A stretch of DNA of 16,126 bases, from NCBI GenBank assembly GCA_002713555.1, contig PATG01000007.1, positions 1 through 16,126 on the forward strand, read 5' to 3'. The position numbers and the translations under genes were made by a program. Below the pieces are notes generated by a model that was not told the DNA's origin, searched no databases, and worked only from the letters and a program-made list of their open reading frames with translations. Shown here piece after piece: positions 6,847 to 15,305 of the stretch (position 1 is the first letter of the stretch; each line of letters opens with the position of its first letter). The DNA is from Planctomycetaceae bacterium (GTDB taxonomy: Bacteria > Planctomycetota > Planctomycetia > Pirellulales > Lacipirellulaceae).

Positions 6847-9800
6847 TCATACACTCCTGCTGATACCTATTCGATGCTCAGCATCAATTTGTAATTGCCG
6901 AATACCACCGGCTTTCTTCGACTCGGCTTGAATTTCTCGCCAACCAATCATTCCAAAGACACTGCTTGTGATAATCATAGAGGCGATGAAACTCAGTGCA
7001 ATCATCAGTGCACAAAACAAGCCGAACGCCGAAAAGAAGCCCATGGGTGAGAAGGATATGATGGCAAACCCGGTTACATCTGAGACCGCGGAACCGACCA
7101 AAGCGAGACCTGATGCGCCACCCATCGCAACTAGAGATGAATGGACTGAGCGACCTTTTTCGCGTTCTTCGCGATAGCGTTCAACCACGTGAATCACGTA
7201 ATCAATTCCAACGCCAAGACTCATGGCCGCGATGGCAACGGTGACCATGTTGAGACCATAGCCTGCAACTGCAATCATCCCATACAACCAGATGACAACA
7301 ATGAGAATTGGGAAGGTAGTAATCATGGCCAACCCCAAGGCCCGCTCTCCCCAAAAGAAATTCAAGAAGAATACAAGTAAACCGCAAATTCCGCCGACTG
7401 TGCCTCCGTACACCTGACCCATGACAAGACCGATGCCGACGCCTGCAAGCAACCCCCATGCTACCAACAAACCCATCTCTTCACGGCCCCGATTTAGTGC
7501 AGCAAGCGACTGGTTAATTGGAGGTCTGAATCCCCACCAAAGAGTCAACAGACAGAAGAATACGCCTAGAATCAATGTGCCCTGGAGTTCGTCTTGCATA
7601 CTTGATGCAGCAACGTAACGGGTTACGGGAGAACCTGTGTAAATGGCCCAAGTTACTGGATATTCTTCGCTTACTGAATCCAACGAACTTCGTTCCATCA
7701 TCTCTCCATTGGAAAGATTGGCAAATGGAATCATATCGCGTTCAAGTTCTGCAAGCGCTTGCTTGGTAATGGTGAATTGTTCAGGCTTAATCAGGCCCCA
7801 GCGCAGTGTCATCCGGTCATAACTCGGGTCGCTACCATCAGCACACAGATGTGTCGCATTGGGATTCAATTCGCACTCAGGAGAGATGTACAATGCCGTG
7901 ATACTAGGCGGTATTTCTGGGATTTGCCCTGCACCTGGAATCCCATAATATGACAAGAAGCCAAACAGGAACTGCAAGCACCCACGCGAATTGGTATCGG
8001 GCAGGCCTGTGCTCAAACTCTCACAGTTGACTCCATTGCCTGGAAGTGATGTATTCCACCCTGCATCTTGGAAAGGTTCAGCACCATACAGGAATCGACC
8101 AATCGACCAATCTACAAGCTCATCGATGGCATGCAACTCAACCAAACCAGTTGGCAATGTAGTAAACCGATTTGGATCTTCAGGACTTGGTGTATTCATA
8201 TTGAGCCGGAGTTCATCAATTGCGGAGTATACTTCTGGATCCAGCATATCGCCTTCAATTAACATCAAACCGGGTTCTCCCTCGGAACTAAATCGTTCGT
8301 TGATGAGGAATACAGATTGAGCAATTTCGGATTCCTCTTCAATGAAATCCTCAACTTTGAAATCGCCTTCTAGGGAGAGCATGATTGGAGTGGCAATTGC
8401 TGTCAATACAATCGAAATGACGAGAATCACCGGTGCCGCCCATGCCGAACCCCCCGACAATCGAGACAACCAATGCTTTGGAACCATGTACAACCGGTCC
8501 TTCTCTTCCTGTAACCGATTGCGATTTTGCAACCATGTATCGATGTCGAAGCGAATCAGTGGCGCCCATAATCCGGTGAGAATAAATGCAGAGGCGACAC
8601 CCAGTGCGGCTTCAAGCCCGAAGGAGCGCAACGCAGGGATACTTGACGTGAAATTGGCTGCAAATGCGGCCATCGTCGTTAGAGAGGTCAGCATAATGGC
8701 GCGACCAACTCTAGAGAGGCTGATTTGCACGGCTTCATCGGTGGTTTTCCCATTGCCTCGCTCTTCTTTGTAGCGATGGAGTGCGTGCAAACTATCATCA
8801 ATGCCTAAAGCGAGAATCAGGATTGGTAAGAGATTGCTAAATTGACTTCGACTGATGATTTTGATGTCCAGTAAATTCCCAATAATAATCCCCCAGCCGA
8901 CCATCCCTTGCATCCACAGTAAACTGAATCCAAGGGTCATGCCGACAATTGCCACATCAGAAATTCGCCGTAGACTTGCCCACAAAAGGAGAAGCACACA
9001 CAAGAACATAATCGCCAACAGAATCACTGATTCCTGAAGTTCTCGATTGACTTCTAGATTGATACCGATTGGGGGCGCGACTGTGGTAACAGCGATTTGA
9101 TCGGAGGTGCGAATACTCTGTTCTAGAGAAATGAGTGCTAAATCACCAGAACAAGGGTCTTGCCCTGATTCTTTACCTTGCAAGCAATCTTCAGGTGTCA
9201 ATTTGGGTGGAGTGATGTAGAGATCAAGACCATTCCAAGTCATTGAACCTGGCTCGGAGCGGGCTTCACCTGTGTCGAATGTATAACCATCTTCAACCAT
9301 GGCTTCACGATCCAACTGTATCAAAATCCATGAAGCGGATGCAGACCAACGTCCAGGCATCCATACTGCATTTTTGAACGTCCCATCCTCCCCTAGGTCT
9401 CCATTTACAGGACCTATGGCAGGGCTACCCTCTACTGGAAGGAAGGCACGATCATTGGTTGTCCATCGCATGAACACATTGGGACTGGCTAGAATCATTC
9501 GATTTGCAGCCAAATCGATATGCGCCTGAGTGAGATTCTCATCGTGGTAATCTAGACATTCAAATTCAATCAATTCACCATCCGCATTGGAGTAATTACA
9601 GTCTGACCAGTTGGTCGATGGCTGTACTTCATTTCCAAAAGGATCGAGGGAAGAGCGAGTCAGGAGTGAGCGATTTGCCATGAATGCTTCAAATTGCTCG
9701 TAAAGCGAGAGGGTCCCATTTGCGCTTTCACCTGTGAGTTCACTCACTACTGGTCGATAATATTCAGAGAGGGGGTCTCCTCTTGCAATCAAGACTTTTT

Positions 9801-10212
9801 GCTCGAGCTCACGCAAGAAGGTCAGATTAAACACTCCTCCTTCTGGAATTCCTTCTCCAGAATGTCCAGATTCCAGCCCTTGGTAAAGACCGATTTCTTG
9901 AGGAATGGGTAGATTGATTCGATCGGGTGTCCCGTCCTGCTTGAGATGGGGTGCTTGTCTGCCGGACTCGATATGGATGGGGTCTCTTACGGCGACAACA
10001 AAACCAACGGTTAATTCCTTTGCCGAAAACTCAGAATCGATGACCTGCTCAGCCTCCATTTCTGGACTTTCCATGTCATATGCTTCGACATCAATCGGGG
10101 TAAGGGTCTGAATCAATCCCGGAACCATGAGAACGGAAATTAGAATCACGGCGATATGAAATTTGAAGCGATTTCGAATGGCAACATCCACAATATCGGA
10201 GAATGTGGCCAT
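6847..10212 (-). CDS. RND/MMPL superfamily membrane protein with two-domain repeat
   Basis: A large membrane protein (about 1121 residues) of the RND/MMPL superfamily, archaeal COG1033-like, of unknown substrate. Each half has one membrane helix, a large extracytoplasmic domain and a helix bundle. The first helix is near residues 16-37. The first bundle (about 395-555) carries GIDDS (470-474) followed by LHALHRYKEE. The second half starts near 595 and carries GVGIDYVIHVVERYREE (GIDY at 1002-1005). These Asp positions fit the proton-relay region. The external loops hold Cys residues that may form disulfides. About 60 extra residues with two hydrophobic stretches (about 914-954) lie between the usual second and third helices of the second half. 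ATG 10212 is chosen over GTG 10263 because the N-terminus then suits the family and a TATA-like element lies 33 nt upstream. Confidence 0.9.
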   Translation of the reverse strand: MATFSDIVDVAIRNRFKFHIAVILISVLMVPGLIQTLTPIDVEAYDMESPEMEAEQVIDSEFSAKELTVGFVVAVRDPIHIESGRQAPHLKQDGTPDRINLPIPQEIGLYQGLESGHSGEGIPEGGVFNLTFLRELEQKVLIARGDPLSEYYRPVVSELTGESANGTLSLYEQFEAFMANRSLLTRSSLDPFGNEVQPSTNWSDCNYSNADGELIEFECLDYHDENLTQAHIDLAANRMILASPNVFMRWTTNDRAFLPVEGSPAIGPVNGDLGEDGTFKNAVWMPGRWSASASWILIQLDREAMVEDGYTFDTGEARSEPGSMTWNGLDLYITPPKLTPEDCLQGKESGQDPCSGDLALISLEQSIRTSDQIAVTTVAPPIGINLEVNRELQESVILLAIMFLCVLLLLWASLRRISDVAIVGMTLGFSLLWMQGMVGWGIIIGNLLDIKIISRSQFSNLLPILILALGIDDSLHALHRYKEERGNGKTTDEAVQISLSRVGRAIMLTSLTTMAAFAANFTSSIPALRSFGLEAALGVASAFILTGLWAPLIRFDIDTWLQNRNRLQEEKDRLYMVPKHWLSRLSGGSAWAAPVILVISIVLTAIATPIMLSLEGDFKVEDFIEEESEIAQSVFLINERFSSEGEPGLMLIEGDMLDPEVYSAIDELRLNMNTPSPEDPNRFTTLPTGLVELHAIDELVDWSIGRFLYGAEPFQDAGWNTSLPGNGVNCESLSTGLPDTNSRGCLQFLFGFLSYYGIPGAGQIPEIPPSITALYISPECELNPNATHLCADGSDPSYDRMTLRWGLIKPEQFTITKQALAELERDMIPFANLSNGEMMERSSLDSVSEEYPVTWAIYTGSPVTRYVAASSMQDELQGTLILGVFFCLLTLWWGFRPPINQSLAALNRGREEMGLLVAWGLLAGVGIGLVMGQVYGGTVGGICGLLVFFLNFFWGERALGLAMITTFPILIVVIWLYGMIAVAGYGLNMVTVAIAAMSLGVGIDYVIHVVERYREEREKGRSVHSSLVAMGGASGLALVGSAVSDVTGFAIISFSPMGFFSAFGLFCALMIALSFIASMIITSSVFGMIGWREIQAESKKAGGIRQLQIDAEHRIGISRSV

Positions 10213-10236
10213 CAGAATCGTACATATTGCGAAATT

Positions 10237-10253
10237 ATCCCCTATAAGGGGAT
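10237..10253 (-). promoter_or_regulatory. TATA-centred palindrome upstream of the RND gene
   Basis: ATCCCCTATAAGGGGAT has 7-nt arms around a 3-nt centre. It lies in the 47-nt gap between the DnaJ stop and the RND start, its centre 33 nt upstream of the ATG. That distance suits an archaeal TATA box with a very short leader. It shares the CCCC-TATA-GGGG plan with the palindrome before L21e. A terminator hairpin for the DnaJ gene is the alternative. Confidence 0.45.
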
Positions 10254-10259
10254 GTTTAT

Positions 10260-11177
10260 TCACAAGCCAGAATTTCTGAGTGACTCCAGTGCCTCAACTT
10301 GTGCGTCATTGAGAGAATCCAGTTCATCCAAAATAAACTCAATATCCAAGTCAGAACCAGCATATCCCATCTTCGGTAGTCGCTTTCGATCGCCGATACG
10401 AGTATTCTTTGAAACCTTGACTGAAACCGTTTTCCCGGCAGGTGTAGAAACTCGAACATCACCACCCAACATCAAAACAGAATATGCAACTGGGACTTCC
10501 TGAATCAGGTGATCTCCTTCCCATCTCCGCCCTTCTTCAGCGTCGATTCTAAGGGTAACCGTCAAATCTCCCGGTTCTCCTGTCGGATGTTCATTGCCCA
10601 TCTTAGGTAACTTGAGTTGTTGACCATGTTTAGCCCCCTTGGGAACATTAATTGTAAGGCGTGTCTTTTTCCGTCGAACACCAAGATTTGTGCAATGTGC
10701 ACAGCCTCTCGCATTGCACTCTGAACAGCGTACCAATCGATTGTGTATAAACTGAATTTTTCCACCCTCCATCGCCTGCTCAATGTCGATGTCCAAGGGC
10801 GCTGTGATGTCGGCACCTTTCACCGATTCGGGTTGAGGGGCACGTGGACGATTTTGAAATGGAGATTGTTGAGACCGACCTCCGCCCATGAATTGTCGCA
10901 AGAGATCATCAAGACCTGAGGCACCCATGCCTCCAGGCATACCACCCATCCCTCCGAAGGCCTGTTTCATCTGTTGCTCTTCGTCGTACTGTCTTCGTTT
11001 CTCAGGTGTCTCCAACTGTTCCCATGCATTCTGAACAGATTTGAATCGTTCTTCAGCCGCGGCATCGTCAGGATTTCGGTCAGGGTGATACTGACGTGCC
11101 AACTTGCGGAAGGCACGTTTAATCTCAGCATGGGGTGCATCTTTCGAAACCCCGAGTGTGCGATAGGGGTCCGTCAT
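10260..11177 (-). CDS. DnaJ-like (J-domain) co-chaperone with reduced zinc site
   Basis: A J-domain protein of about 305 residues that should stimulate Hsp70/DnaK ATPase activity and deliver clients. The J domain spans about residues 2-65, with DPYRTLGV and the essential HPD (31-33). A short Gly/Met/Phe-rich linker follows (about 74-100). The C-terminal client-binding domains are recognisable from INVPKGAKHGQQL and from VPVAYSVLMLGGDVRVSTPAG to the end. In place of the four CXXCXGXG repeats of true DnaJ there is one short cluster, Cys151, Cys154, Cys159 and Cys162, enough for a single zinc ion, so this is between DnaJ and CbpA types. ATG 11177 is preferred over TTG 11216 because the J domain starts right after it and GGAAGG lies just upstream. 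No dnaK or grpE is next to it in the window. Confidence 0.9.
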   Translation of the reverse strand: MTDPYRTLGVSKDAPHAEIKRAFRKLARQYHPDRNPDDAAAEERFKSVQNAWEQLETPEKRRQYDEEQQMKQAFGGMGGMPGGMGASGLDDLLRQFMGGGRSQQSPFQNRPRAPQPESVKGADITAPLDIDIEQAMEGGKIQFIHNRLVRCSECNARGCAHCTNLGVRRKKTRLTINVPKGAKHGQQLKLPKMGNEHPTGEPGDLTVTLRIDAEEGRRWEGDHLIQEVPVAYSVLMLGGDVRVSTPAGKTVSVKVSKNTRIGDRKRLPKMGYAGSDLDIEFILDELDSLNDAQVEALESLRNSGL

Positions 11178-11224
11178 CGGCCTTCCATAGAAGGGACTGA
11201 TTTCAAGTTGAGGCAAGAACCCTC

Positions 11225-12514
11225 ATGGTGGGTCGGTATTCTCGACCTGTTATGGCGGATGAGACAAACGGCGTTGTCCGCTATACTGATGCCTGGCTCA
11301 TCGATGTAGATGGTCGCCCACATCACGGAGATTTCATACTGTATCCAAATGGAGATTGGTCACGTAGCATCGGGGACGAAGATGTAGAGTACAATATCGA
11401 TGGTGAAGGTCGATTAATTACTCGAACATTCCAAAATTGGCATACACATCTCGCCATGATTTTGAATCGTTCAATGGGTGAAGGATTGCCCCTAATGCAA
11501 TGGTTGGAACAGAGTATTTTCCCAACGGAAAAAGGACTGACACCCGAGTTTGTTGAAATTGGTACGAGAGCGGCTGCGGCCGAACTGATTTCCACGGGTA
11601 CCTCATTCGCGTGTGACATGTACTATCACCCAGAAATCGTCGGTCAAGTATTGGTTGAAACTGGATTACGAGGAATCGTCTGTGGACCCATCACAGATGG
11701 ATTGACACCCAATTTTGAACCTGGATCTGGCGATGCTTTACGTCATGTCGAAGGGTTGGTTAGAACTGGTTCACAAGCACCAAATCGAGTCCAATTTGGT
11801 ATCGCAACCCATGCGGTTTACACCTGCCCCGAAGAGATGCTAAAGAAAGCAGCAGATGTTGCCAGTGCTACGGGTTGTACCCTCAGCATCCACACCTCAG
11901 AAACCCGGCAAGAAGTTGCAGATTGCCATGAGAAACATGGCATGTATCCAATCGAATATCTAGACAGTATAGGGTACTTCCAAGAGGGGACTGTTTGCGC
12001 TCATTGTGGCTGGGTTACTAAGCGAGAAATGCGAATTCTAGCCGAGCATGAGGTGCATGCTGTTCACTGTCCAGTGAGTAACCAAAAATTAGCAACTGGA
12101 GGAACCATGTCATATCCTGCCATGATCGATGCCGGAGTCGATGTTCGGTTGGGAACTGATGGAGCTGCAAGCAATAATGCACTCGATATGCGAGCCGAAA
12201 TGAAAGCGGCCAGTTTGATCCAAAGGCACGATCACTGGGATGCAACTCTATTGGACCCGGTTGAAACCTATGAGCTCGGAGTTCGAGATTCCAAAGACTG
12301 GGTAACTTGGGATTTGAATGACATCCGGATGCGGCCAATCGGTCGCGACGGGCGGCGGCTGCTCGCGAACCTAATCTACAGCAATGCCCATTGTCTAGAC
12401 ATGTGGGTAGATGGTCAACCATTACGACGAGATGGAATCACATTGACGCTTAACGAATCCGAAGTGTTTGAGCAATTGGAAGAAGCTGTTCGAACGTATT
12501 ATTCGCATGTGTAG
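11225..12514 (+). CDS. MTA/SAH deaminase-like amidohydrolase
   Basis: An amidohydrolase-superfamily enzyme close to 5-methylthioadenosine/S-adenosylhomocysteine (and 5'-deoxyadenosine) deaminases, which recycle products of SAM use. Metal and catalytic residues are present: HTH (His73, His75), His196 in ATHAVYTC, His223 and Glu226 in HTSET, His260 in CAHCGW, HCPVSNQKLATGG and Asp312 in GTDGAASNN. A typical substrate region NRSMGEGLPLMQWL follows the first motif. The part after residue about 340, normally holding an ATxxGAxxLG segment, is shortened here, so the substrate may differ. The start is uncertain: ATG 11225 has GAGG 11 nt upstream, while ATG 11252 (residue 10) is closer to where the family usually begins. 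First gene of the plus-strand series, divergent from the DnaJ gene. Confidence 0.88.
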   Translation: MVGRYSRPVMADETNGVVRYTDAWLIDVDGRPHHGDFILYPNGDWSRSIGDEDVEYNIDGEGRLITRTFQNWHTHLAMILNRSMGEGLPLMQWLEQSIFPTEKGLTPEFVEIGTRAAAAELISTGTSFACDMYYHPEIVGQVLVETGLRGIVCGPITDGLTPNFEPGSGDALRHVEGLVRTGSQAPNRVQFGIATHAVYTCPEEMLKKAADVASATGCTLSIHTSETRQEVADCHEKHGMYPIEYLDSIGYFQEGTVCAHCGWVTKREMRILAEHEVHAVHCPVSNQKLATGGTMSYPAMIDAGVDVRLGTDGAASNNALDMRAEMKAASLIQRHDHWDATLLDPVETYELGVRDSKDWVTWDLNDIRMRPIGRDGRRLLANLIYSNAHCLDMWVDGQPLRRDGITLTLNESEVFEQLEEAVRTYYSHV

Positions 12515-12522
12515 GTGCCGAA

Positions 12523-13557
12523 ATGAAAGAGACTGCAGTCAGTCTGACCATCCTCCTACTCCTCACATCGCTGACTGGTTGTTTTGGAGAAGATGAGGTG
12601 GAAATGAAAGTCGAAGTTGTCGAAGAGCCACTTGAAGAAATTCGTCTGAATCATTTGCGAATGAAGGGCACACACAACTCATACCATGAAAAAACACCCG
12701 GGGCTTCGTCCATCACACCAGAGAACAATTACACTCATGCAAATCTCTCGGTCCAAGCCGATCGGTTGGGTGTTCGGCAATTTGAGTTAGATGTACACTA
12801 TATTCCTGGCATGGGTTTGCGTGTGTATCATACGAACTTAGATCCGGGGACCAATTGCTTGGGATTTGCAGGTTGTATGCAAGTTCTGTTGGATTGGTCC
12901 AATGCCAACCAGCATCATGCTCCGTTGTGGATTTTTGTCGAACCCAAGGATGAACCCTTCTTGGTTCAGGAATTGAACATATTGGATATGATTCAGGAAG
13001 ATATCAATCAAACATGGCCTGCTGAGAAACAAATCACGCCCACAGATGTTCGGGGTAATATGTCGGATTTACGAACTGCAGTCACCGGCATCGGTTGGCC
13101 GACGCTCGAGGAGAGTCGAGGGAAGGTCGTCTTCGTTCTACTGGACAAAACCGAAATCCGAGATTATTATGTTTCACAGAATCCAACATTGCAAAACCAA
13201 TCGATGTTTGCAATCGTTGAGGAGAATCATTCACTCGCCAGTGTCATTTCATTTGTAAATCCTGAAACCCATGGGGATCGACTTCGCAACGCGTCCGAAT
13301 TGGGGTTCATGATTCGTACACGCCCTGATGTTGCCACAGTTGAGGCGCAAGAGGTCAACTATACCCGGTTTGATTTGGCAATGCTCACGGGTGCGAATTT
13401 CATCACGACCGATTTCCCCGGTAGCGACTTGGAGGTTGAATATGCAATATGGTTACCACAAGGGCCGGTGATGTGTAACCCTCAAACAGCACCATCACAT
13501 TGCACTACCCGCGCGCTAGAGCCATGGGGAAATTACACTCCAATATCAATATTGTAA
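12523..13557 (+). CDS. PI-PLC-like (Ca2+-dependent phosphoinositide phospholipase C) lipoprotein
   Basis: A 344-residue exported lipoprotein. The first 20 residues form a signal peptide with lipobox LTGC (Cys20), so it is probably lipid-anchored outside the membrane. The mature part resembles the Ca2+-dependent phosphoinositide-specific phospholipase C family (PI-PLC-C1). KGTHNSYH (His51) gives the first catalytic His, RQFELDVH (86-92) acidic Ca2+ or active-site positions, VYHTN (His103) a likely second His, and IFVEPKDE (137-144) another acidic strand. NFITTDFPGSDLE near the end is also typical. Such enzymes cleave inositol-type phospholipids; here the substrate could be an archaeal inositol lipid, which is inference. 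It starts 8 nt after the deaminase stop with AGGTG as ribosome binding site and is followed by a Ca2+/H+ antiporter gene. Paired Cys residues (Cys112/118, Cys318/327) may form disulfides. Confidence 0.8.
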   Translation: MKETAVSLTILLLLTSLTGCFGEDEVEMKVEVVEEPLEEIRLNHLRMKGTHNSYHEKTPGASSITPENNYTHANLSVQADRLGVRQFELDVHYIPGMGLRVYHTNLDPGTNCLGFAGCMQVLLDWSNANQHHAPLWIFVEPKDEPFLVQELNILDMIQEDINQTWPAEKQITPTDVRGNMSDLRTAVTGIGWPTLEESRGKVVFVLLDKTEIRDYYVSQNPTLQNQSMFAIVEENHSLASVISFVNPETHGDRLRNASELGFMIRTRPDVATVEAQEVNYTRFDLAMLTGANFITTDFPGSDLEVEYAIWLPQGPVMCNPQTAPSHCTTRALEPWGNYTPISIL

Positions 13558-13602
13558 GGGATGCCTTCATGGGCGGGTTCGGGTCGCAACGAGGCGAGCG
13601 AG

Positions 13603-14772
13603 ATGTCAGTTGAGTCGACAATCGATGAAGAAGCATTCGAAGGTTGGAAGGGGATGATGGATGCCATCAACCCAATGAAGGTAAAACTCAACTTTCTGTT
13701 AATTGGGATTCCAGTCGCGCTTTACGCAAAGTTTAGTTTGCACGATTCAGGATTGACATTTTTGGCATCGATGATTGCCATTATGCCACTCGCTTTTCTG
13801 ATGGGGAAGGCCACCGAAGAAATCGCGCTAAGAACCAGTGAATCCATTGGAGGATTGCTCAATGCTACCTTTGGGAATGCTGCAGAGATGATTATCGCTG
13901 GTGCAGCAATCTTTGCGGCAGCAGAGCTGGCAGGTGAGGGGAAAATTAGTGAGAGTGAAGACATGATTAACATCGTCAGAGCATCGCTTGTCGGTTCCAT
14001 TCTGGGCAACCTGTTACTGGTTCTCGGTCTGGCATTCGTGTGGGGAGGAATCCATCACAAGGAGCAATCCTTCTCCCCAACTGCTGTGGGTGCGAACAGC
14101 ACCTTGTTGTTGCTCGCAGTTGTGACTTTGACCATGCCAACTGCATACATTTACGCTGTTCAAGGAAACATATCAGAGCAAGCAATTCTCAATTTGTCCC
14201 ATTTTGCAGCAATCATCCTCATCGCACTATATGGACTGTTTCTGTTGTTCCAGCTTCGCACACATCAAGAGCTGTTTGCAACGGATGGTAAGCATCACCA
14301 TGATGACCCATTGATGTCATATCGTGAAGCCATTGTTTTGCTGATTCTAGCAACGATTGTGCTGGGAGTGATGGCTGAAATCTTGGTTCATTCAATCAGT
14401 GATGCCGCTACAGAACTCAATCTCAAACCACTCTTCATCGGTGTAATCTTGCTACCTTTCTTTGGAAATGCTGCTGAACATTTCACTGCGGTCACAGTCG
14501 CCAAGCGTGACAAAATGGACCTGTCCTTTGCTATCGCTGTCGGTTCATCGACTCAAATTGCTGTGTTTGTGGCACCTGTCATGATCCTACTCGCATGGAT
14601 TGTCGGTGTTGACTTGGGCTTCAACTTCGGCATCTTTGAAACCATAGCCGTATTCTTGTCTGTTCTGATTGCAAATACCATTGCATCTGATGGGAAGAGC
14701 AACTGGCTTGAAGGAGCCATGTTGTTGGGAACATATGTGATAATGGGCGCGGCTTTCTACCTACATCCGTGA
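13603..14772 (+). CDS. Ca2+/H+ antiporter (CAX/ChaA family)
   Basis: A cation/proton exchanger of the CaCA superfamily, which exports Ca2+ (or a similar cation) in exchange for protons. Ten to eleven hydrophobic segments are visible. The two inverted alpha repeats each contain the ion-binding signature: GNAAEMI near residues 91-97 and GNAAEHF near 288-294 (numbered from this start), with the Glu of each repeat being the ion ligand. A His/Asp-rich loop, KHHHDD, separates the halves, where CAX proteins usually have an acidic or His loop. ATG 13603 is preferred because GAGG lies 8 nt upstream. An in-frame ATG at 13561, 3 nt after the phospholipase stop, would add 14 residues. Its direct position after a Ca2+-dependent PLC-like gene suggests a calcium connection. 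Confidence 0.92.
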   Translation: MSVESTIDEEAFEGWKGMMDAINPMKVKLNFLLIGIPVALYAKFSLHDSGLTFLASMIAIMPLAFLMGKATEEIALRTSESIGGLLNATFGNAAEMIIAGAAIFAAAELAGEGKISESEDMINIVRASLVGSILGNLLLVLGLAFVWGGIHHKEQSFSPTAVGANSTLLLLAVVTLTMPTAYIYAVQGNISEQAILNLSHFAAIILIALYGLFLLFQLRTHQELFATDGKHHHDDPLMSYREAIVLLILATIVLGVMAEILVHSISDAATELNLKPLFIGVILLPFFGNAAEHFTAVTVAKRDKMDLSFAIAVGSSTQIAVFVAPVMILLAWIVGVDLGFNFGIFETIAVFLSVLIANTIASDGKSNWLEGAMLLGTYVIMGAAFYLHP

Positions 14773-14780
14773 GTGATTCT

Positions 14781-15293
14781 ATGAAACCTATACTTGTTCT
14801 CGTGACCATCGTTTGTGGTATTCTCATGATTGGTGGACTGGTGGGCTATACCTATGAAGATGAAATCACTGATATTACCGTTCCACCTGTCAATCAAGTT
14901 GGATTCGCGGATGATCCGTTAACCGAGAGTGCGATTCCAGCAGCCCTCATCAATGCAGAATTGACAATTGAATGGGATGAGGATGTATGGGTTGGACTCA
15001 TCACGCAAGATGAGTTTGAACGATGTGCGCCAAGCAATGGTCTTTCTTCGGTTTGTGGTGGAGAAAGTTCGGTAAATTTTGCCGCAGGTGGTCCCAATTC
15101 GAAAGATGCACAGACATTCACACACGAAATTTCCGGTGATGTATACTATCCTGTTGACGGAGGCGCGGGATTCGGTGCAGGGACGTCTGTCGATGTCCAA
15201 TATAGTGTCAAGGTAACTTTCGCTTGGCCCGTCACCGTATTCCTAGGATTGCTGGGCTCGGGTTGTTTAACCGTGGCTCAAAGAATGAATTGA
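14781..15293 (+). CDS. Two-helix membrane protein of unknown function
   Basis: I do not recognise the family. The protein, about 170 residues, has an N-terminal hydrophobic helix (residues about 3-22), an external domain of about 120 residues that looks beta-rich, and a C-terminal membrane helix (about 148-165) with a short tail. Two cysteines (in FERCAPSNG and SSVCGG) could form a disulfide in the external part. TIEWDEDVWVGLI and VDVQYSVKVTFAW look like beta strands of an Ig-like fold, but this is only appearance. ATG 14781 puts the first helix at the N-terminus; a GTG at 14769 would overlap the antiporter stop by 4 nt and add four residues. The tight spacing indicates co-transcription with the antiporter. 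Confidence 0.8.
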   Translation: MKPILVLVTIVCGILMIGGLVGYTYEDEITDITVPPVNQVGFADDPLTESAIPAALINAELTIEWDEDVWVGLITQDEFERCAPSNGLSSVCGGESSVNFAAGGPNSKDAQTFTHEISGDVYYPVDGGAGFGAGTSVDVQYSVKVTFAWPVTVFLGLLGSGCLTVAQRMN

Positions 15294-15305
15294 TGGCGTG
15301 ATGAA

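Noticed and set aside
8342..8773. 143-codon plus-strand open frame opposite the RND gene
   Set aside because: The minus-strand frame has continuous family motifs and membrane helices here; the plus-strand product has none.
11178..11224. A two-way promoter between the DnaJ and deaminase genes built on CCTTC-CATA-GAAGG
   Set aside because: The element is only about 11 nt from the DnaJ start, too close to serve that gene, and its arms are just 5 nt; kept only as a weak relative of the other palindromes.
12018..12422. 134-codon minus-strand open frame inside the deaminase gene
   Set aside because: It lies wholly within a gene with clear catalytic motifs, and its translation is Arg/Leu/His-rich with no recognisable domain.
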